Below are positions 34,217-45,861 of a stretch of 64,000 nucleotides of DNA, piece after piece. Under the pieces are notes generated by a model. That model was not told the DNA's origin. It worked only from the letters and a program-made list of their open reading frames with translations, and did no database searches. The position numbers and the translations under genes are program-made. The stretch covers positions 186,001-250,000 of the forward strand of contig NZ_JAUSTQ010000002.1 of assembly GCF_030812915.1 (NCBI RefSeq), read 5' to 3'. The DNA is from Alkalibacillus salilacus (GTDB lineage: Bacteria; Bacillota; Bacilli; Bacillales; Alkalibacillaceae). The stretch's first letter is position 1. The number at the start of each line of letters is the position of its first letter.

Positions 34217-36529
34217 TTACATAAAATCATAAGGCGAAAATTCTTCCTTTTCATCAACTTCCATATGATCTAAATTTGTAGCATCTGTAGAAACAAGCTC
34301 AGTCGTCGTACCATGAAAAGCATGAATTCTTTCAACTAATGTCGTCTGACGTTTAAAGGCATCACCTTTTTGCAGTCCTTCTAAAAAGATATCATAGTGT
34401 CCACAAATGATCAGTGATGATTTACCACGTGTCACAGCCGTATAAATTAAGTTTTTCACAAGCATTCGTTTAAACGGCCGAACGATGGGTAAAATAACAA
34501 TCGGAAATTCACTGCCTTGTGATTTATGAATAGAAATGGCATAGGCCAACATGATTTGATTAAAATCTTGTCGCGTGTACGATACTTCTAATCCTTCAAA
34601 ATCGATAATTAATTCGTCTTTTTTAGACTCTGCTTCTTTCGCATATTTAACTGCAATAATTTCTCCGATATCCCCATTGAAGACATCTTTTTCAGGCTGA
34701 TTAACTAACTGAATGACTTTATCGCCTGTCCGAAAGATCGATTGAAAATGCTCGATTTCCCGTTTCTTCTCCATTTTGGGGTTAAAAATATGTTGCAAGG
34801 ACTGATTTAATTCATGAATCCCCACTTTTGTCCGATACATAGGGGCTAACACTTGAATATCGCGCATCGTATAACCTTTATCCAATGCCTTCGTTACAAT
34901 TTGCTCAATCGTATCAATCGCATGGTCACTGGATGTATCAATGAAGTTGAAATCTGCCTTTTTCCCTACTGATTGTTCTGGTAATTGATCATGCTTAATA
35001 TCATGGGCTAATTTAACAATATAGGAATCATTTTTTTGACGATAGATCTCTTGTAATCGACAAACAGGAACTGCTTCAGATGTAAGCAAATCAGCTAAGA
35101 CTTGTCCTGGACCAACTGAAGGCAATTGATCTTCATCACCAACAAAAATCACTTTCATGTCAGTCGGCACAGCTTTAAGCAATCGATTGGCTAACCAAAT
35201 ATCCACCATCGAAAATTCATCAACAATAATCATCTTGCCGCTCAACTGATTTGAACCATTGAATTCAAATTCTTCTTCACCAGACCACCCAAGTAAACTA
35301 TGTATGGTCTTTGCTTTAAGTCCTGTTGATTCTGTTAGACGCTTAGCAGCTCGTCCTGTTGGTGCAGCCAGAATAAAATCACTCTGACGTTTCGGTTTAT
35401 TTTTCTGAAATAAAGTCTCATAGCAATGGAGGATTCCTTTAACAACGGTAGTTTTCCCTGTACCAGGTCCACCAGTTAATAACATCACTTTATGATCTAA
35501 TGCTTTTTTGACTGCTTCATACTGCTCTTCGCCGTAAGCAATTCCTTCTTGTTCTTCAATCTCACCGATTGTTGCTAACAATTCACTCTCGTCATATGAA
35601 GTCTCTTCTTCCGTTTCAAGTAATCGAGTTAATTGTGAAGCAACACCTTCTTCAGCAAAATACAATTGAGGTAAATACAACCGCTGATTTTCCAATACAA
35701 CTAAACTTTCTTCGACTAAATGATTAAGATGATCTAATAAAGATTCCTCATCTTCTATTGTTTGGCCTTGAAATAATAACTGGTTTAAACGCTCAATTAA
35801 ATGAGCTAATTCCGTATAAACATGACCATTTGATGCTTCTTCATCCAAGACATGAAGAATACCAGCTTGTACTCGTGTCGGATGATCATCTTTAATGCCC
35901 AAGAATTGTGCAATTTCATCAGCTCGTTGGAAACCGAAACCATCTACATGGAAAACGAAGTCGTAAGGATTATCTTGAAGTTGTTGAATCGTTCTTTCCG
36001 CATAAGCTTCATACAATTTCCGAGCTAATTGCAAACCAACACCGTATTTTGCTAACTCGACGGTTACTTGTTCAAAACCTTGATGTAATCTTAAATCAGC
36101 AATAAACTGCTTTTTAGTTTCACTTTTTACCCCTATGACTTCATCGAGTTTTGATTCATCACGCAAAATATCATCAACCGCATTTATGCCTAATGTGTCG
36201 ACTATTTTCTTTGCTGTTTTCTGACCAATACCATAAAATAAATCGCTTGATAAATACTTAACCAAACTGTCTTCTGTTTTCGGCAGTTCTTTTTCGTATG
36301 TAAAGACACTTAATTGCTCACCAAATTTAGGATGTGTTTGCATCTGACCGTAAAAAATATAGTCATTTCCATGCGTCAATGCAGGGAAATGACCTTTAAC
36401 CACTAATTCTTGCTCATCTAATTCTAAATCCGTATCCTCAACAGAAATAGACGCAATCGAAAATTGCGTCTGTTGATTTTGGAAAATCATTTGATTCAGC
36501 TGTCCTTTGACAAAGTATTGTTCAGCCAT
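34217..36529 (-). CDS. recD2: RecD2 (YrrC), 5'-3' DNA helicase
   Basis: RecD2 is a superfamily 1B helicase that works without RecBC and affects replication-fork progress and mismatch repair. The 770-residue protein has a long N-terminal region with helix-hairpin-helix-type segments (GIGQKTAKKIVDTLG near 100), Walker A LLTGGPGTGKTT near 350, the DEFSMVD Walker B, GDEDQLPSVGPG, and the C-terminal motif AYAISIHKSQGSEF. It is followed by yrrB. Confidence 0.94.
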   Translation of the reverse strand: MAEQYFVKGQLNQMIFQNQQTQFSIASISVEDTDLELDEQELVVKGHFPALTHGNDYIFYGQMQTHPKFGEQLSVFTYEKELPKTEDSLVKYLSSDLFYGIGQKTAKKIVDTLGINAVDDILRDESKLDEVIGVKSETKKQFIADLRLHQGFEQVTVELAKYGVGLQLARKLYEAYAERTIQQLQDNPYDFVFHVDGFGFQRADEIAQFLGIKDDHPTRVQAGILHVLDEEASNGHVYTELAHLIERLNQLLFQGQTIEDEESLLDHLNHLVEESLVVLENQRLYLPQLYFAEEGVASQLTRLLETEEETSYDESELLATIGEIEEQEGIAYGEEQYEAVKKALDHKVMLLTGGPGTGKTTVVKGILHCYETLFQKNKPKRQSDFILAAPTGRAAKRLTESTGLKAKTIHSLLGWSGEEEFEFNGSNQLSGKMIIVDEFSMVDIWLANRLLKAVPTDMKVIFVGDEDQLPSVGPGQVLADLLTSEAVPVCRLQEIYRQKNDSYIVKLAHDIKHDQLPEQSVGKKADFNFIDTSSDHAIDTIEQIVTKALDKGYTMRDIQVLAPMYRTKVGIHELNQSLQHIFNPKMEKKREIEHFQSIFRTGDKVIQLVNQPEKDVFNGDIGEIIAVKYAKEAESKKDELIIDFEGLEVSYTRQDFNQIMLAYAISIHKSQGSEFPIVILPIVRPFKRMLVKNLIYTAVTRGKSSLIICGHYDIFLEGLQKGDAFKRQTTLVERIHAFHGTTTELVSTDATNLDHMEVDEKEEFSPYDFM

Positions 36530-36543
36530 ATCAAGTATCTCCC

Positions 36544-37212
36544 TTAAGAATCATCCTGGTTCAGTAATTCTTCAACTTGCTTTTTACCATTGCTTGCTAA
36601 CACGTGCTCAGGTTGAATAGCCAATGCCTGATCAAATTGTTTTAACGCTTCTTCAGGTTTCTCGTGATATAATAGACAAACGGCTTTGTTATAATGGGCA
36701 TCACTATGCTCATCTGTTAATGATAAGACATGGTCCATCTGCTTTTCAGCATCGTCAATCATATTCGCATACGCTAATGTTAAACCATATTGAAATTGAA
36801 TGTCGACATCTTCATGATTCAATTCACTCGCTCGTTGCATATAAGGAAGAGCAAGCTTTGATTGTTCTTGATTTAACAAAGACATACCAAGCATAAAATA
36901 AACATCTTCATCTGCTAATCCTTGCTTCATCGCTTCTTGAAATTGTTCTGTTGCATCAGCATATTGTTCTTGTTCATAGTATAAACTACCTAACCCATAA
37001 TGCGCTGCTGGAATCTCTTTTTCTAACTCCAGTGCTTTTCGATAAAATCGTTCAGCTGATTCAAATTCTTGTAAATGAACAAGTAAGTTAGCGAAATTAA
37101 TAAACCCTACCGGATCCTGAGGGTTTGCTTCAATATAATCATTAAATGCCTGTGCTGCTTCTTCAAATTGCTGATTTTGCATGAATTCTATGCCTTTTTG
37201 TAATTCACTCAT
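36544..37212 (-). CDS. yrrB: TPR-repeat protein YrrB
   Basis: A 222-residue protein made almost wholly of tetratricopeptide repeats. At least five or six 34-residue units are visible, with patterns such as AAHYGLGSLYYEQEQYADA and AHYNKAVCLLYHEKPEEALK. It should be a scaffold for protein contacts; partner unknown. The ATG at 37212 follows AAAGGGA; the longer reading to 37260 has no clear site. It is between mnmA and recD2 as in B. subtilis. Confidence 0.9.
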   Translation of the reverse strand: MSELQKGIEFMQNQQFEEAAQAFNDYIEANPQDPVGFINFANLLVHLQEFESAERFYRKALELEKEIPAAHYGLGSLYYEQEQYADATEQFQEAMKQGLADEDVYFMLGMSLLNQEQSKLALPYMQRASELNHEDVDIQFQYGLTLAYANMIDDAEKQMDHVLSLTDEHSDAHYNKAVCLLYHEKPEEALKQFDQALAIQPEHVLASNGKKQVEELLNQDDS

Positions 37213-37246
37213 AAATAAATCCCTTTCTTCTCCAATTACATGCATT

Positions 37247-37276
37247 AAAAGTGCCACCATTCATTTGATGACACTT
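37247..37276 (-). terminator. Possible terminator or attenuator after mnmA
   Basis: AAGTGCCA (37249-37256) and TGACACTT (37269-37276) pair with one G-U on the minus-strand RNA and are followed by a short U-run, between mnmA and yrrB. Confidence 0.45.
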
Positions 37277-37288
37277 CCTAAAAATTAA

Positions 37289-38401
<1,113 letters not shown>

Positions 38402-39553
38402 TTATGTCACCACCTTCTTTAACCGATCAATAATCGGCTTAATTTTTTCAGCTACAATAGCCATTTCTTCTTCTGTATTATGAATCCCGAAACTAAAACG
38501 AATCGAATTGGTTAAGCGAGGATCCTCTTCCCCGTACATGGCTTTTAATACATGGGATGGATCAATAGAACCAGCTGTACAAGCAGAACCTGAAGACACA
38601 GCTACTCCTGCTAAATCCAAGTTCGTTAAAAACATCTCAACTTCTGTATTAGGAAAGCTTATATTGATAATGTTAGGCACACGAGCATTTAAATCACCAT
38701 TTATCGTAAAGGTTATACCTTGTTGCTCTAATTCCATTAACAAACGGTTTTGTAAAGCTTCATAATGACGATCACGTTCTTCTCGTTCTCTTTCTAACAC
38801 TTTTATAGCCTCATCAAATCCGGCAATAGCTAATGTGTTTTCCGTACCAGATCGCCACTTTCTCTCTTGCTCTCCACCATGTAATTGTTGTTGTAAATGA
38901 AGATCTTCCTTCTTATACAAGAACCCAACTCCTTTAGGCCCATATATTTTATGGCTTGAAGCTGTTAATAAATCAACACCTAAAGATTGGACATCCAATT
39001 TATAAACACCAAATGATTGAACAGCATCTGTATGAAAGATCGCTTGATGATCGTCTAATAATGCACCAATTTCTTGGATTGGCTGAGTAACGCCAATTTC
39101 ATTATTAACAGACATAATCGTTACCAAAATTGTATCGTCACGTAACGCAGCTTTCACATCTTCAACCTTAACCTTGCCCAACTCATCGACAGGTAAATAA
39201 GTGACGTCAAAGCCGTCCTTTTCTAATTGTTCACATGGATGGAGAACAGCATGATGCTCAATAGCTGTTGTTATAATGTGTTTACCTTGATTCTGGTAAG
39301 CATAAGCTGAACCAAAAATAGCTAGATTATTAGCCTCTGTCCCTCCACTAGTAAAAACAATTGTTGAAAAAGGGGCATTGATCGCCTCAGCTACTGTTGT
39401 TCGTGCTTGATCAACTAGTTTTCGCCCATCACGACCAAATGCATGGATACTAGATGGATTACCGTAATGTTGATTCATCACAGCCATCATTCTCTCTTGC
39501 ACTTCTTCATGTATGGGAGTTGTTGCCGCATGATCTAAATAGATTGAAGCCAA
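38402..39553 (-). CDS. yrvO: Cysteine desulfurase (YrvO type) for tRNA thiolation
   Basis: A 383-residue PLP enzyme of the NifS/IscS group that moves sulfur from cysteine. It shows YLDHAATTPIH at the start, FTSGGTEANNLAI, the PLP lysine in TASSHKIYGPKGVG and the active Cys in SSGSACTAGSIDPSHVL. I favour the TTG at 39553, 8 nt after GAAGG, giving MASIYLDHAATTP; the GTG at 39562 overlaps that site. No iscU follows; mnmA does, which supports a role in thiouridine synthesis. cymR lies upstream. Confidence 0.93.
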   Translation of the reverse strand: MASIYLDHAATTPIHEEVQERMMAVMNQHYGNPSSIHAFGRDGRKLVDQARTTVAEAINAPFSTIVFTSGGTEANNLAIFGSAYAYQNQGKHIITTAIEHHAVLHPCEQLEKDGFDVTYLPVDELGKVKVEDVKAALRDDTILVTIMSVNNEIGVTQPIQEIGALLDDHQAIFHTDAVQSFGVYKLDVQSLGVDLLTASSHKIYGPKGVGFLYKKEDLHLQQQLHGGEQERKWRSGTENTLAIAGFDEAIKVLEREREERDRHYEALQNRLLMELEQQGITFTINGDLNARVPNIINISFPNTEVEMFLTNLDLAGVAVSSGSACTAGSIDPSHVLKAMYGEEDPRLTNSIRFSFGIHNTEEEMAIVAEKIKPIIDRLKKVVT

Positions 39554-39573
39554 AATCGTCACCTTCTTTGAGC

Positions 39574-39993
39574 TTAAATATAAAACATATACTCTTCTTG
39601 GTATAAATCTTGGTCATATTCTGCCAAGTCTTCAAGCGTTGTGTGTTCTAAAACATCTTTAACTGCATCACGAATTCGTTTCCATAACTCACGTTTTGCG
39701 GGTTCTTCATCGTCCATTTCTTCAACAGGACGTATAGGACCTTCTAGTGTTCGAATTATATCTGCAGCAGTAATTTGTTTAGGTTCGCGCGTCAATAAAT
39801 AACCACCCTTAGCACCGCGAACGCTTTTCACTAATCGCTCATTTCTTAAAGGCGCAATTAATTGCTCTAAATAATGTTCTGATAATCCATAATCTGCCGC
39901 AATGGATTTTAATGGAATCGGTTTGTCACCATAATTTTTAGCTAATGCAATCATAATGGTTAATCCATAGCGACCTTTTGTTGAGATTTTCAA
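39574..39993 (-). CDS. cymR: CymR-type Rrf2 repressor
   Basis: A 139-residue Rrf2-family regulator with the N-terminal winged helix (MKISTKGRYGLTIMIALAK, LKSIAADYGLSEHYLEQLI, VRSVRGAKGGYLL type). CymR of B. subtilis and Staphylococcus represses cysteine synthesis genes together with the synthase CysK. There are no Fe-S cluster cysteines, in line with CymR rather than IscR. It lies next to the cysteine desulfurase as in B. subtilis. Confidence 0.9.
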   Translation of the reverse strand: MKISTKGRYGLTIMIALAKNYGDKPIPLKSIAADYGLSEHYLEQLIAPLRNERLVKSVRGAKGGYLLTREPKQITAADIIRTLEGPIRPVEEMDDEEPAKRELWKRIRDAVKDVLEHTTLEDLAEYDQDLYQEEYMFYI

Positions 39994-40083
39994 ACAAAGC
40001 GCCTCCTATCTAATCCTTATCTAAGTTTTATTATAACACGGTCAATTTAGCTTGCCGATTAAGTCGTATAAAAACCACAGGAT

Positions 40084-40089
40084 ATTATA
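40084..40089 (-). promoter_or_regulatory. Extended -10 promoter candidate for cymR
   Basis: On the minus strand TGCTATAAT gives a consensus -10 (40084-40089) with an extended TGn. The -35 region is weak. It lies about 90 nt before cymR, just after rarA. Confidence 0.45.
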
Positions 40090-40113
40090 GCATGTTTTAA
40101 AGACTAAATGCAT

Positions 40114-41412
40114 TTATTCTGATTGATTTTGTCGTCCTTTTTCTTTTAGAGAATTTAATTTCTCGTAAGTTTGGGCTAATCGTTTTTCTTCTCCAATTTC
40201 TTTTGGTTTATAATACTTAGCATCTTTTAGTCGCTCTGGAAGATACTCTTGATAAACCCAAGAACCTTGATAGTTATGTGGATATTTATATTCTAGACCA
40301 TGCCCTAAGTCTTGGGCACCTTGGTAATGCGTATCTTTTAAATGATCTGGAATATCATCGGTGATCCCTTTTTGAACATGTGTGATTGCTTGGTCTAAGG
40401 CCTTATAAGCTGTATTAGATTTTGGTGATAAACATAATTCGACGGTTACAACAGATAAAGGAATCCTTCCTTCAGGTAAACCCAGCCTTTCTACTGATTG
40501 TATGGCTGGCAAGACACGGGCAGTAAGAGATGGATTAGCCAATCCAATATCTTCATAAGCAATTACGAGTAAACGGCGGGTGATAGCTTCTAAGTCGCCA
40601 CCTTCTAATAACCTGGCTAAATAGTGTAAAGCAGCATTCACATCACTTCCACGTATACTTTTTTGAAAACTCGACAAAAGGTTATAGTATATATCACCTT
40701 TCTTATCATGTGAAAAACCTTTATTTTTGATGCAATACGAAACCGTGTCATGATGAACGATATATGTCCCATCTTCATCTTGGTCTGATGCAAATACAAT
40801 ATCCTCTAACAAAGTTAAAGCTGTTCTTGCATCACCCGTAACAGAAGCAATTTGTTGTAATTGTTCTTCTGAGATATTGATTGATAAATGACCAAGCCCT
40901 TTCATGTCATCATTTAAAGCTTGGTGAAGTAAAGTCATGATTGCATCTTGGTCTAATAGTGATAATTGTTTAATTTGACCACATCGTGATCGAATTGCAT
41001 TGTTCACACTATGATATGGATTCTCTGTCGTAGCTCCTACTAGGGTAATAACCCCTTCTTCCAATGCTTTTAATAAATAGTCTTGTTGACTCTTATTAAA
41101 GCGATGAATCTCATCTATGAATAAAATAGCCCCGCCACTCAATTTTGCCTTGGCAATAATCTCTTCTATATCTTTTTTGCTCGCAGTCGTTGCATTAATA
41201 GCATAAAAATCTTGATTAGTCGAGCCAGCAATAGCAAAAGCTAAGGATGTCTTTCCTGTACCTGGCTGACCATAAAGAATCATTGATGGCACGTGATTTT
41301 GTTTAATCATTTTATAAAGCGGCGTGTGCTCTCCAATAACATCGTCTTGTCCTATGACATCTTCTATTTTTTCTGGTCGCATGCGATACGCTAAAGGTTC
41401 TTGTACTAACAT
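40114..41412 (-). CDS. rarA: RarA (MgsA), replication-associated AAA+ ATPase
   Basis: RarA is a clamp-loader-like ATPase that acts at stalled forks. The 432-residue protein shows LYGQPGTGKTSLAFAIA (Walker A, about 42), [16 protein letters not shown] (Walker B), VGATTENPYHSV (sensor 1) and the C-terminal tetramerisation part with YPHNYQGSWVYQEYLP. It matches B. subtilis YrvN in length and place. rsfA is divergent. Confidence 0.95.
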   Translation of the reverse strand: MLVQEPLAYRMRPEKIEDVIGQDDVIGEHTPLYKMIKQNHVPSMILYGQPGTGKTSLAFAIAGSTNQDFYAINATTASKKDIEEIIAKAKLSGGAILFIDEIHRFNKSQQDYLLKALEEGVITLVGATTENPYHSVNNAIRSRCGQIKQLSLLDQDAIMTLLHQALNDDMKGLGHLSINISEEQLQQIASVTGDARTALTLLEDIVFASDQDEDGTYIVHHDTVSYCIKNKGFSHDKKGDIYYNLLSSFQKSIRGSDVNAALHYLARLLEGGDLEAITRRLLVIAYEDIGLANPSLTARVLPAIQSVERLGLPEGRIPLSVVTVELCLSPKSNTAYKALDQAITHVQKGITDDIPDHLKDTHYQGAQDLGHGLEYKYPHNYQGSWVYQEYLPERLKDAKYYKPKEIGEEKRLAQTYEKLNSLKEKGRQNQSE

Positions 41413-41579
41413 AGCATAACTCCTTTAATCTAGCTCTAATACTATTTTACATGATTAGGACATATTGTGACGAACATTCTTTCTCAACATGTATAAAGCG
41501 TTCATATTTTGTATATGATAGATATCGAAATCTATAATCAAGTTTTAATAATGATATAAACGAAAGGATCGATTCGACT

Positions 41580-42212
41580 ATGGTGAAAGTACGTCAAGAT
41601 GCTTGGTCACATGAAGATGATCTATTACTAGCCGAAACCGTTCTCAGACACATACGCGAAGGTAGTACACAATTAAATGCTTTTGAAGAAGTCGGGGATG
41701 CGTTAAATCGGACTGCGGCAGCTTGTGGTTTTCGTTGGAATGCCGAAGTGAGGCAAAACTATGAAAAAGCAGTAGATTTAGCTAAGAGACAACGGAAAGA
41801 ACGGAAGCGAGCTAAAAAACAAACTCATTCCGAGAAACTTCCTGAACAAGGTGAAAGTTCTCAACTTCCGATTACTGTTGAGTCACCTTCTGTGCAAACA
41901 ACAAGTGACACAGTCAATGATTCTACACTCGATGGAATTATTCAACAATTAGAGACATTAAAGACTCAAATGCGTGATCAAAGCGATATCGATATCATCA
42001 AAACTGATAATCAGCAATTGCGTGAAGAGAATGATCTTTTGAAAGAAGAACTTCAATCTTTAAAAGCACAATACAATAGTCTACAAGAGGATTATCAGAC
42101 ATTTATTACAATTATGGATCGTGCTCGTAAAATGATGATTCTCGAAGATGGTCAAGAATCTCCAGCATTTCAAATGGAGAAAAACGGTAATTTACAACAA
42201 ATTGCTAAATAA
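41580..42212 (+). CDS. RsfA-family prespore transcription regulator
   Basis: A 210-residue protein with an N-terminal Myb/SANT-like DNA-binding domain ([20 protein letters not shown] and [15 protein letters not shown]), a basic segment ([13 protein letters not shown]), a variable linker and a C-terminal coiled coil (about 120-190). This is the RsfA layout; B. subtilis RsfA tunes the SigF regulon in the forespore. The family has paralogues, so I leave the symbol open. Its terminator stem abuts the end of the gene. Confidence 0.85.
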   Translation: MVKVRQDAWSHEDDLLLAETVLRHIREGSTQLNAFEEVGDALNRTAAACGFRWNAEVRQNYEKAVDLAKRQRKERKRAKKQTHSEKLPEQGESSQLPITVESPSVQTTSDTVNDSTLDGIIQQLETLKTQMRDQSDIDIIKTDNQQLREENDLLKEELQSLKAQYNSLQEDYQTFITIMDRARKMMILEDGQESPAFQMEKNGNLQQIAK

Positions 42213-42255
42213 AGAAAAGCGGTTATTTCCTTGTTTGGAAATAACCGCTTTTCTT
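42212..42255. terminator. Bidirectional terminator between the rsfA-like gene and 6S RNA
   Basis: Perfect 19-bp arms (42212-42230 and 42237-42255) with a 6-nt loop. It is a long, GC-cored stem with short T-rich edges on both sides, and lies at the 3' ends of both converging transcripts. Confidence 0.85.
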
Positions 42256-42260
42256 ATATG

Positions 42261-42460
42261 TAACAATCCCAATTGTGCCGTCTCTCCATTTTGTTTTGAA
42301 CCCGCTCAAGGCAGGTGGGTGTCTTGTTCCACGTATTTTGTAAGTCCTCGAAAGGCATTTACGCACCATGGAAACGTCAGACTCCCTTTTTATATAAGTG
42401 TTCGGTCAAAACGTATTAGGAGTAAGACGAACACATTAGGATTGTTTCAATTGATTTTGT
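42261..42460 (-). ncRNA. ssrSA: 6S RNA (SsrS/BsrA type)
   Basis: 6S RNA binds SigA-RNA polymerase by mimicking an open promoter. This roughly 200-nt region on the minus strand has a strong SigA promoter at the right distance. Its ends pair: ACAATCC (42439-42445) with GGATTGT (42263-42269), and GTG with CAC just inside. Internal blocks CCTAATGTGTTCG near the 5' end and AAGACACCCACCTG...GCGGGTTCAAAAC near the 3' end look like the family. B. subtilis carries bsrA beside aspS, as here. ORFs in the region are not credible. Confidence 0.83.
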
Positions 42461-42466
42461 ATTTAA

Positions 42467-42495
42467 ATCATAGCATGAACATCACTGTGTTTCAA
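42467..42495 (-). promoter_or_regulatory. SigA promoter of 6S RNA
   Basis: On the minus strand TTGAAA (42490-42495) and TATGAT (42467-42472) are 17 nt apart, with an extended TGC before the -10. No gene other than the 6S region lies downstream before the terminator. Confidence 0.8.
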
Positions 42496-42536
42496 GCTTA
42501 GAAACCGTCGTTTTTTGTAGTAATTTTTTCCGATAT

Positions 42537-44318
42537 TTACTCTTTCGGATCTTCATTTGTTTTAGTTGTTTTTAAGTAAAGTTCATCTAGTTGGCGCTCA
42601 TCTACTTCATCAGGTGCCTGCGTCAACAAGTCTGATGCAGAAGCTGTTTTCGGAAAGGCAATTGTATCACGTAAATTTGTTTTCCCAGCTAAAAGCATTA
42701 CTAAACGATCAAAGCCTAATGCTATACCACCATGAGGCGGAGCACCAAACTCTAAAGCTTCAAGTAAGAAACCAAATTGCTCTTGAGCTTCTTCTTGAGT
42801 GAATCCTAACGCTTCGAACATTTTTTCTTGCATTTCCTTCTTATAAATACGTAATGAGCCTCCACCCAACTCATATCCGTTTAATACGATATCATAAGCA
42901 CGCGCCTTAACGTCTGCTGGATTATTTTGAAGCTCGCTTAAGTCGTTAGTTTGAGGCATTGTAAACGGGTGATGCGCTGCATGGTAGCGTCCGTCGTCCT
43001 CATCATATTCAAATAATGGCCAATCTGTGACCCATAAGAAATTATATTGGCTATCATCAATTAAGTCTAAGTCTTTAGCTAATTTCTGACGTAAAGCACC
43101 TAAACTGTCATAGACAACTTCAGCTTGGTCTGCAACAAATAATAATAAATCATTTGTTTCGCCATTTGTTGCGTTCATAATGGCATTAGCATCTTCTTCT
43201 TCAAAGAACTTGGCGATTGGCCCAGTCAGCTGACCATCATCCACTTTCATCCAAGCTAAACCTTTAGCTCCGTATATAGCGACAAATTCCGTCAACTGAT
43301 CAATATCTTTACGAGAGAATTTGTCGGCATAACCCTTAACATTGATTGCACTGACTTTACCGCCAGTTTCTATCGCTTGTCTAAATACTTTAAAGCCACT
43401 ATCTTTCACAACTTCATTCAAATTAACTAGTTCTAAATCAAATCGTGTATCTGGCTTGTCCGAACCATAACGATCCATAGCTTCTTGGTAACTTAGGCGT
43501 GGGAACGGTAAAGGTACATCCACATCTTTAACCTCTTTTACGACAGACGCTAACATTTCCTCTGTCATTTCCATAATTTCCTCTTGAGACATGAATGACG
43601 TTTCAATATCTACTTGGGTAAATTCAGGTTGTCGGTCGGCACGTAAATCTTCATCACGGAAACAACGTGTAATCTGATAATACTTTTCAAACCCGGACAC
43701 CATAATAAGCTGCTTAAAGATCTGAGGAGATTGTGGTAGTGCATAAAATTCTCCTGGATGAACTCGGCTTGGCACTAAATAGTCACGTGCTCCTTCAGGC
43801 GTGCTTTTTGTTAGAATCGGTGTTTCCATTTCTAAAAAGTCTTGATTATTTAAATAATGACGTATAGCTTGAGCCGTCTGATGTCTTAGTTTCAACGTGT
43901 TTTGCATCGTTTCTCGTCGTAAGTCAAGATAACGATATTTTAGTCTGGTATCTTCATTTAGATCATTTGTACCATCGACTTTAATTGGCAAAGCTTTTGA
44001 GCTATTAACAAGTGTTACCTCATCAACAAGCACTTCAACTTCACCCGTAACCATATTAGGGTTTACTGTTTGTTCGTCACGACGCTTAACAGTACCTTTA
44101 ATTTCAACAACATATTCACTTCGCAAGTTTTCTGCTGTTTCAAGTGCTTCTTGATTATGTTCGGGACTGAAAACAGTCTGAACAATACCAGAACGATCAC
44201 GAAGATCAATAAAAATTAATCCTCCTAGATCTCGGCGTTTCTGTACCCAGCCTTTTAACAATACAGATTCATCAACTAATGCAGTTGTTACCTGCCCACA
44301 ATGCGTTCTTTTTTTCAT
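42537..44318 (-). CDS. aspS: Aspartyl-tRNA synthetase
   Basis: A 593-residue class II synthetase of the bacterial type: N-terminal OB anticodon domain ([23 protein letters not shown]), the catalytic core with [43 protein letters not shown], the inserted GAD domain and the C-terminal [11 protein letters not shown]. The full-length GAD form is typical of bacteria. It follows hisS by 11 nt and shares the T-box leader. Confidence 0.97.
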   Translation of the reverse strand: MKKRTHCGQVTTALVDESVLLKGWVQKRRDLGGLIFIDLRDRSGIVQTVFSPEHNQEALETAENLRSEYVVEIKGTVKRRDEQTVNPNMVTGEVEVLVDEVTLVNSSKALPIKVDGTNDLNEDTRLKYRYLDLRRETMQNTLKLRHQTAQAIRHYLNNQDFLEMETPILTKSTPEGARDYLVPSRVHPGEFYALPQSPQIFKQLIMVSGFEKYYQITRCFRDEDLRADRQPEFTQVDIETSFMSQEEIMEMTEEMLASVVKEVKDVDVPLPFPRLSYQEAMDRYGSDKPDTRFDLELVNLNEVVKDSGFKVFRQAIETGGKVSAINVKGYADKFSRKDIDQLTEFVAIYGAKGLAWMKVDDGQLTGPIAKFFEEEDANAIMNATNGETNDLLLFVADQAEVVYDSLGALRQKLAKDLDLIDDSQYNFLWVTDWPLFEYDEDDGRYHAAHHPFTMPQTNDLSELQNNPADVKARAYDIVLNGYELGGGSLRIYKKEMQEKMFEALGFTQEEAQEQFGFLLEALEFGAPPHGGIALGFDRLVMLLAGKTNLRDTIAFPKTASASDLLTQAPDEVDERQLDELYLKTTKTNEDPKE

Positions 44319-44329
44319 GGTGTACCTCC

Positions 44330-45598
44330 TTACAATCCTTGCTCGATTTGGGCTTTGACGTCATCAATGGCTATTGTTTTCTGTTCGCCATCTTCTAATC
44401 GTTTAATATTAGCTACGCCTTGTTCAATCTCTGACTCACCAATCACGATTGCATAGGACGCTTGATATCGGTCGGCCGCTTTAAATTGTGCTTTCATTTT
44501 TTTATCTAAATAATCTTGATCAACAATGAATCCCGCTTTTCTTAATTGGTAAACAAGTTTTGAACCAGCGAATTTGGCCTCATCACCCATTGTAATCACA
44601 TAACAATCTAGCTCATCTTCGCTATCTAAACTAATGCCTTCAGCTTCAAGAGCCATAATTAATCGTTCAATACTTAAAGCAAAACCTATACCCGAAATTT
44701 CCGGACCACCAATATCTTGAATAAGACCGTTGTAACGTCCACCTCCAGATAAAGTAGTGATTGAACCAAAACCATCCGCTTCACTCATAATTTCAAATGC
44801 TGTATGCGTGTAATAATCTAAGCCACGCACTAATGCATCATCAACGACATAATCGATACCCATTGCATCTAAATGCTTTTTAACGTCAATAAAATACTGT
44901 TGAGAATAATCATTTAAGTAATCCAAGATTGACGGAGCATTCTGCATGGAAGGGTGATCTTGGTCCACTTTACAATCCAATAAACGTAGTGGATTTTGCT
45001 CTAAACGCATCTGACAATCTGAGCATAATTCATCTTCGTGTGGTTTGAAATGATCAACTAATGCTTGTCTATGGGCTTCTCGACTCTCATGATCACCTAA
45101 GCTGTTCAAAACAAGTTTGAGCGATTTTAAACCAAGATCTTGGTAACAATCCATCGCAAAAGCAATAACTTCTGCATCAATTGCTGGATCAGCACTTCCA
45201 ATTGCCTCAATTCCAAACTGTGTAAATTGGCGTGTTCGTCCTTGTTGTGGACGTTCGTAACGGAACATCGGCCCTAAATAATACAATTTAGTCGGCTGTT
45301 CAGGATTACCATGCATTTTATTTTGAACATAAGAGCGCGCGACTGACGCTGTCCCTTCTGGACGTAGTGTTAAACTGCGTCCTCCACGATCCGTAAACGT
45401 GTACATCTCTTTTTGCACAATATCAGTTGTATCACCAACACCGCGTTGAAATAATTCGGTTCGTTCAAACATAGGTGTACGGATTTCGTGATAATGATAA
45501 CGTTCGGATAATTGTTTTAATGTATCTTCAATGATTTGCCAAGTTTTCGTTTGTTCTGGAAGTAAGTCTTCCGTCCCTCTAGGAATATGGATGTTCAT
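44330..45598 (-). CDS. hisS: Histidyl-tRNA synthetase
   Basis: A 422-residue class II enzyme with [11 protein letters not shown], the motif 2 [18 protein letters not shown], the histidine-A [13 protein letters not shown] loop and GGRYNGL, plus a C-terminal anticodon domain. The ATG follows GGAGGGA. Its leader holds a T-box and, between the T-box terminator and the ribosome site, a copy of the GC-rich repeat. Confidence 0.97.
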   Translation of the reverse strand: MNIHIPRGTEDLLPEQTKTWQIIEDTLKQLSERYHYHEIRTPMFERTELFQRGVGDTTDIVQKEMYTFTDRGGRSLTLRPEGTASVARSYVQNKMHGNPEQPTKLYYLGPMFRYERPQQGRTRQFTQFGIEAIGSADPAIDAEVIAFAMDCYQDLGLKSLKLVLNSLGDHESREAHRQALVDHFKPHEDELCSDCQMRLEQNPLRLLDCKVDQDHPSMQNAPSILDYLNDYSQQYFIDVKKHLDAMGIDYVVDDALVRGLDYYTHTAFEIMSEADGFGSITTLSGGGRYNGLIQDIGGPEISGIGFALSIERLIMALEAEGISLDSEDELDCYVITMGDEAKFAGSKLVYQLRKAGFIVDQDYLDKKMKAQFKAADRYQASYAIVIGESEIEQGVANIKRLEDGEQKTIAIDDVKAQIEQGL

Positions 45599-45659
45599 AT
45601 AAAGTCCCTCCTTAAGTTTTCCTTAATACGCATTAAATATAAAAGCTTTGTTAAAGTCC

Positions 45660-45805
45660 GTTGTTGATATTGTGCTCCGCTTTCGGTGGACGCTTTCCGC
45701 GGGCACGGCTCGAGCCTCCTCGGAAGAAAAGCGCTTCCTGCGGGGTCTCGAGACTCGTGCTATTCCCGCAGGAGTCGCCACCTTCGCTTCTCACAATTCA
45801 ACAAC
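45660..45805. repeat. Structured GC-rich repeat, copy B (146-bp core, reverse orientation)
   Basis: The core runs from GTTGTTGATATTGTG to CACAATTCAACAAC and differs from copy C at six positions by hand count. Weaker matching flanks extend it to about 45641-45845 (TTTGTTAAAG on one side, CTTTAACA on the other), giving outer inverted ends. It lies in the hisS leader, between the T-box terminator and the start codon, so it is transcribed into the mRNA. Confidence 0.9.
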
Positions 45806-45861
45806 TAAATGCTTAATACTTTGAAATCAACACTAAACTTTAACATAGCCAATATAAAAAA

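Noticed and set aside
42148-42501. 117-codon ORF overlapping the rsfA-like gene end and the 6S region
   Set aside because: It begins inside the coding region in another frame, crosses a perfect terminator stem and covers 6S RNA.
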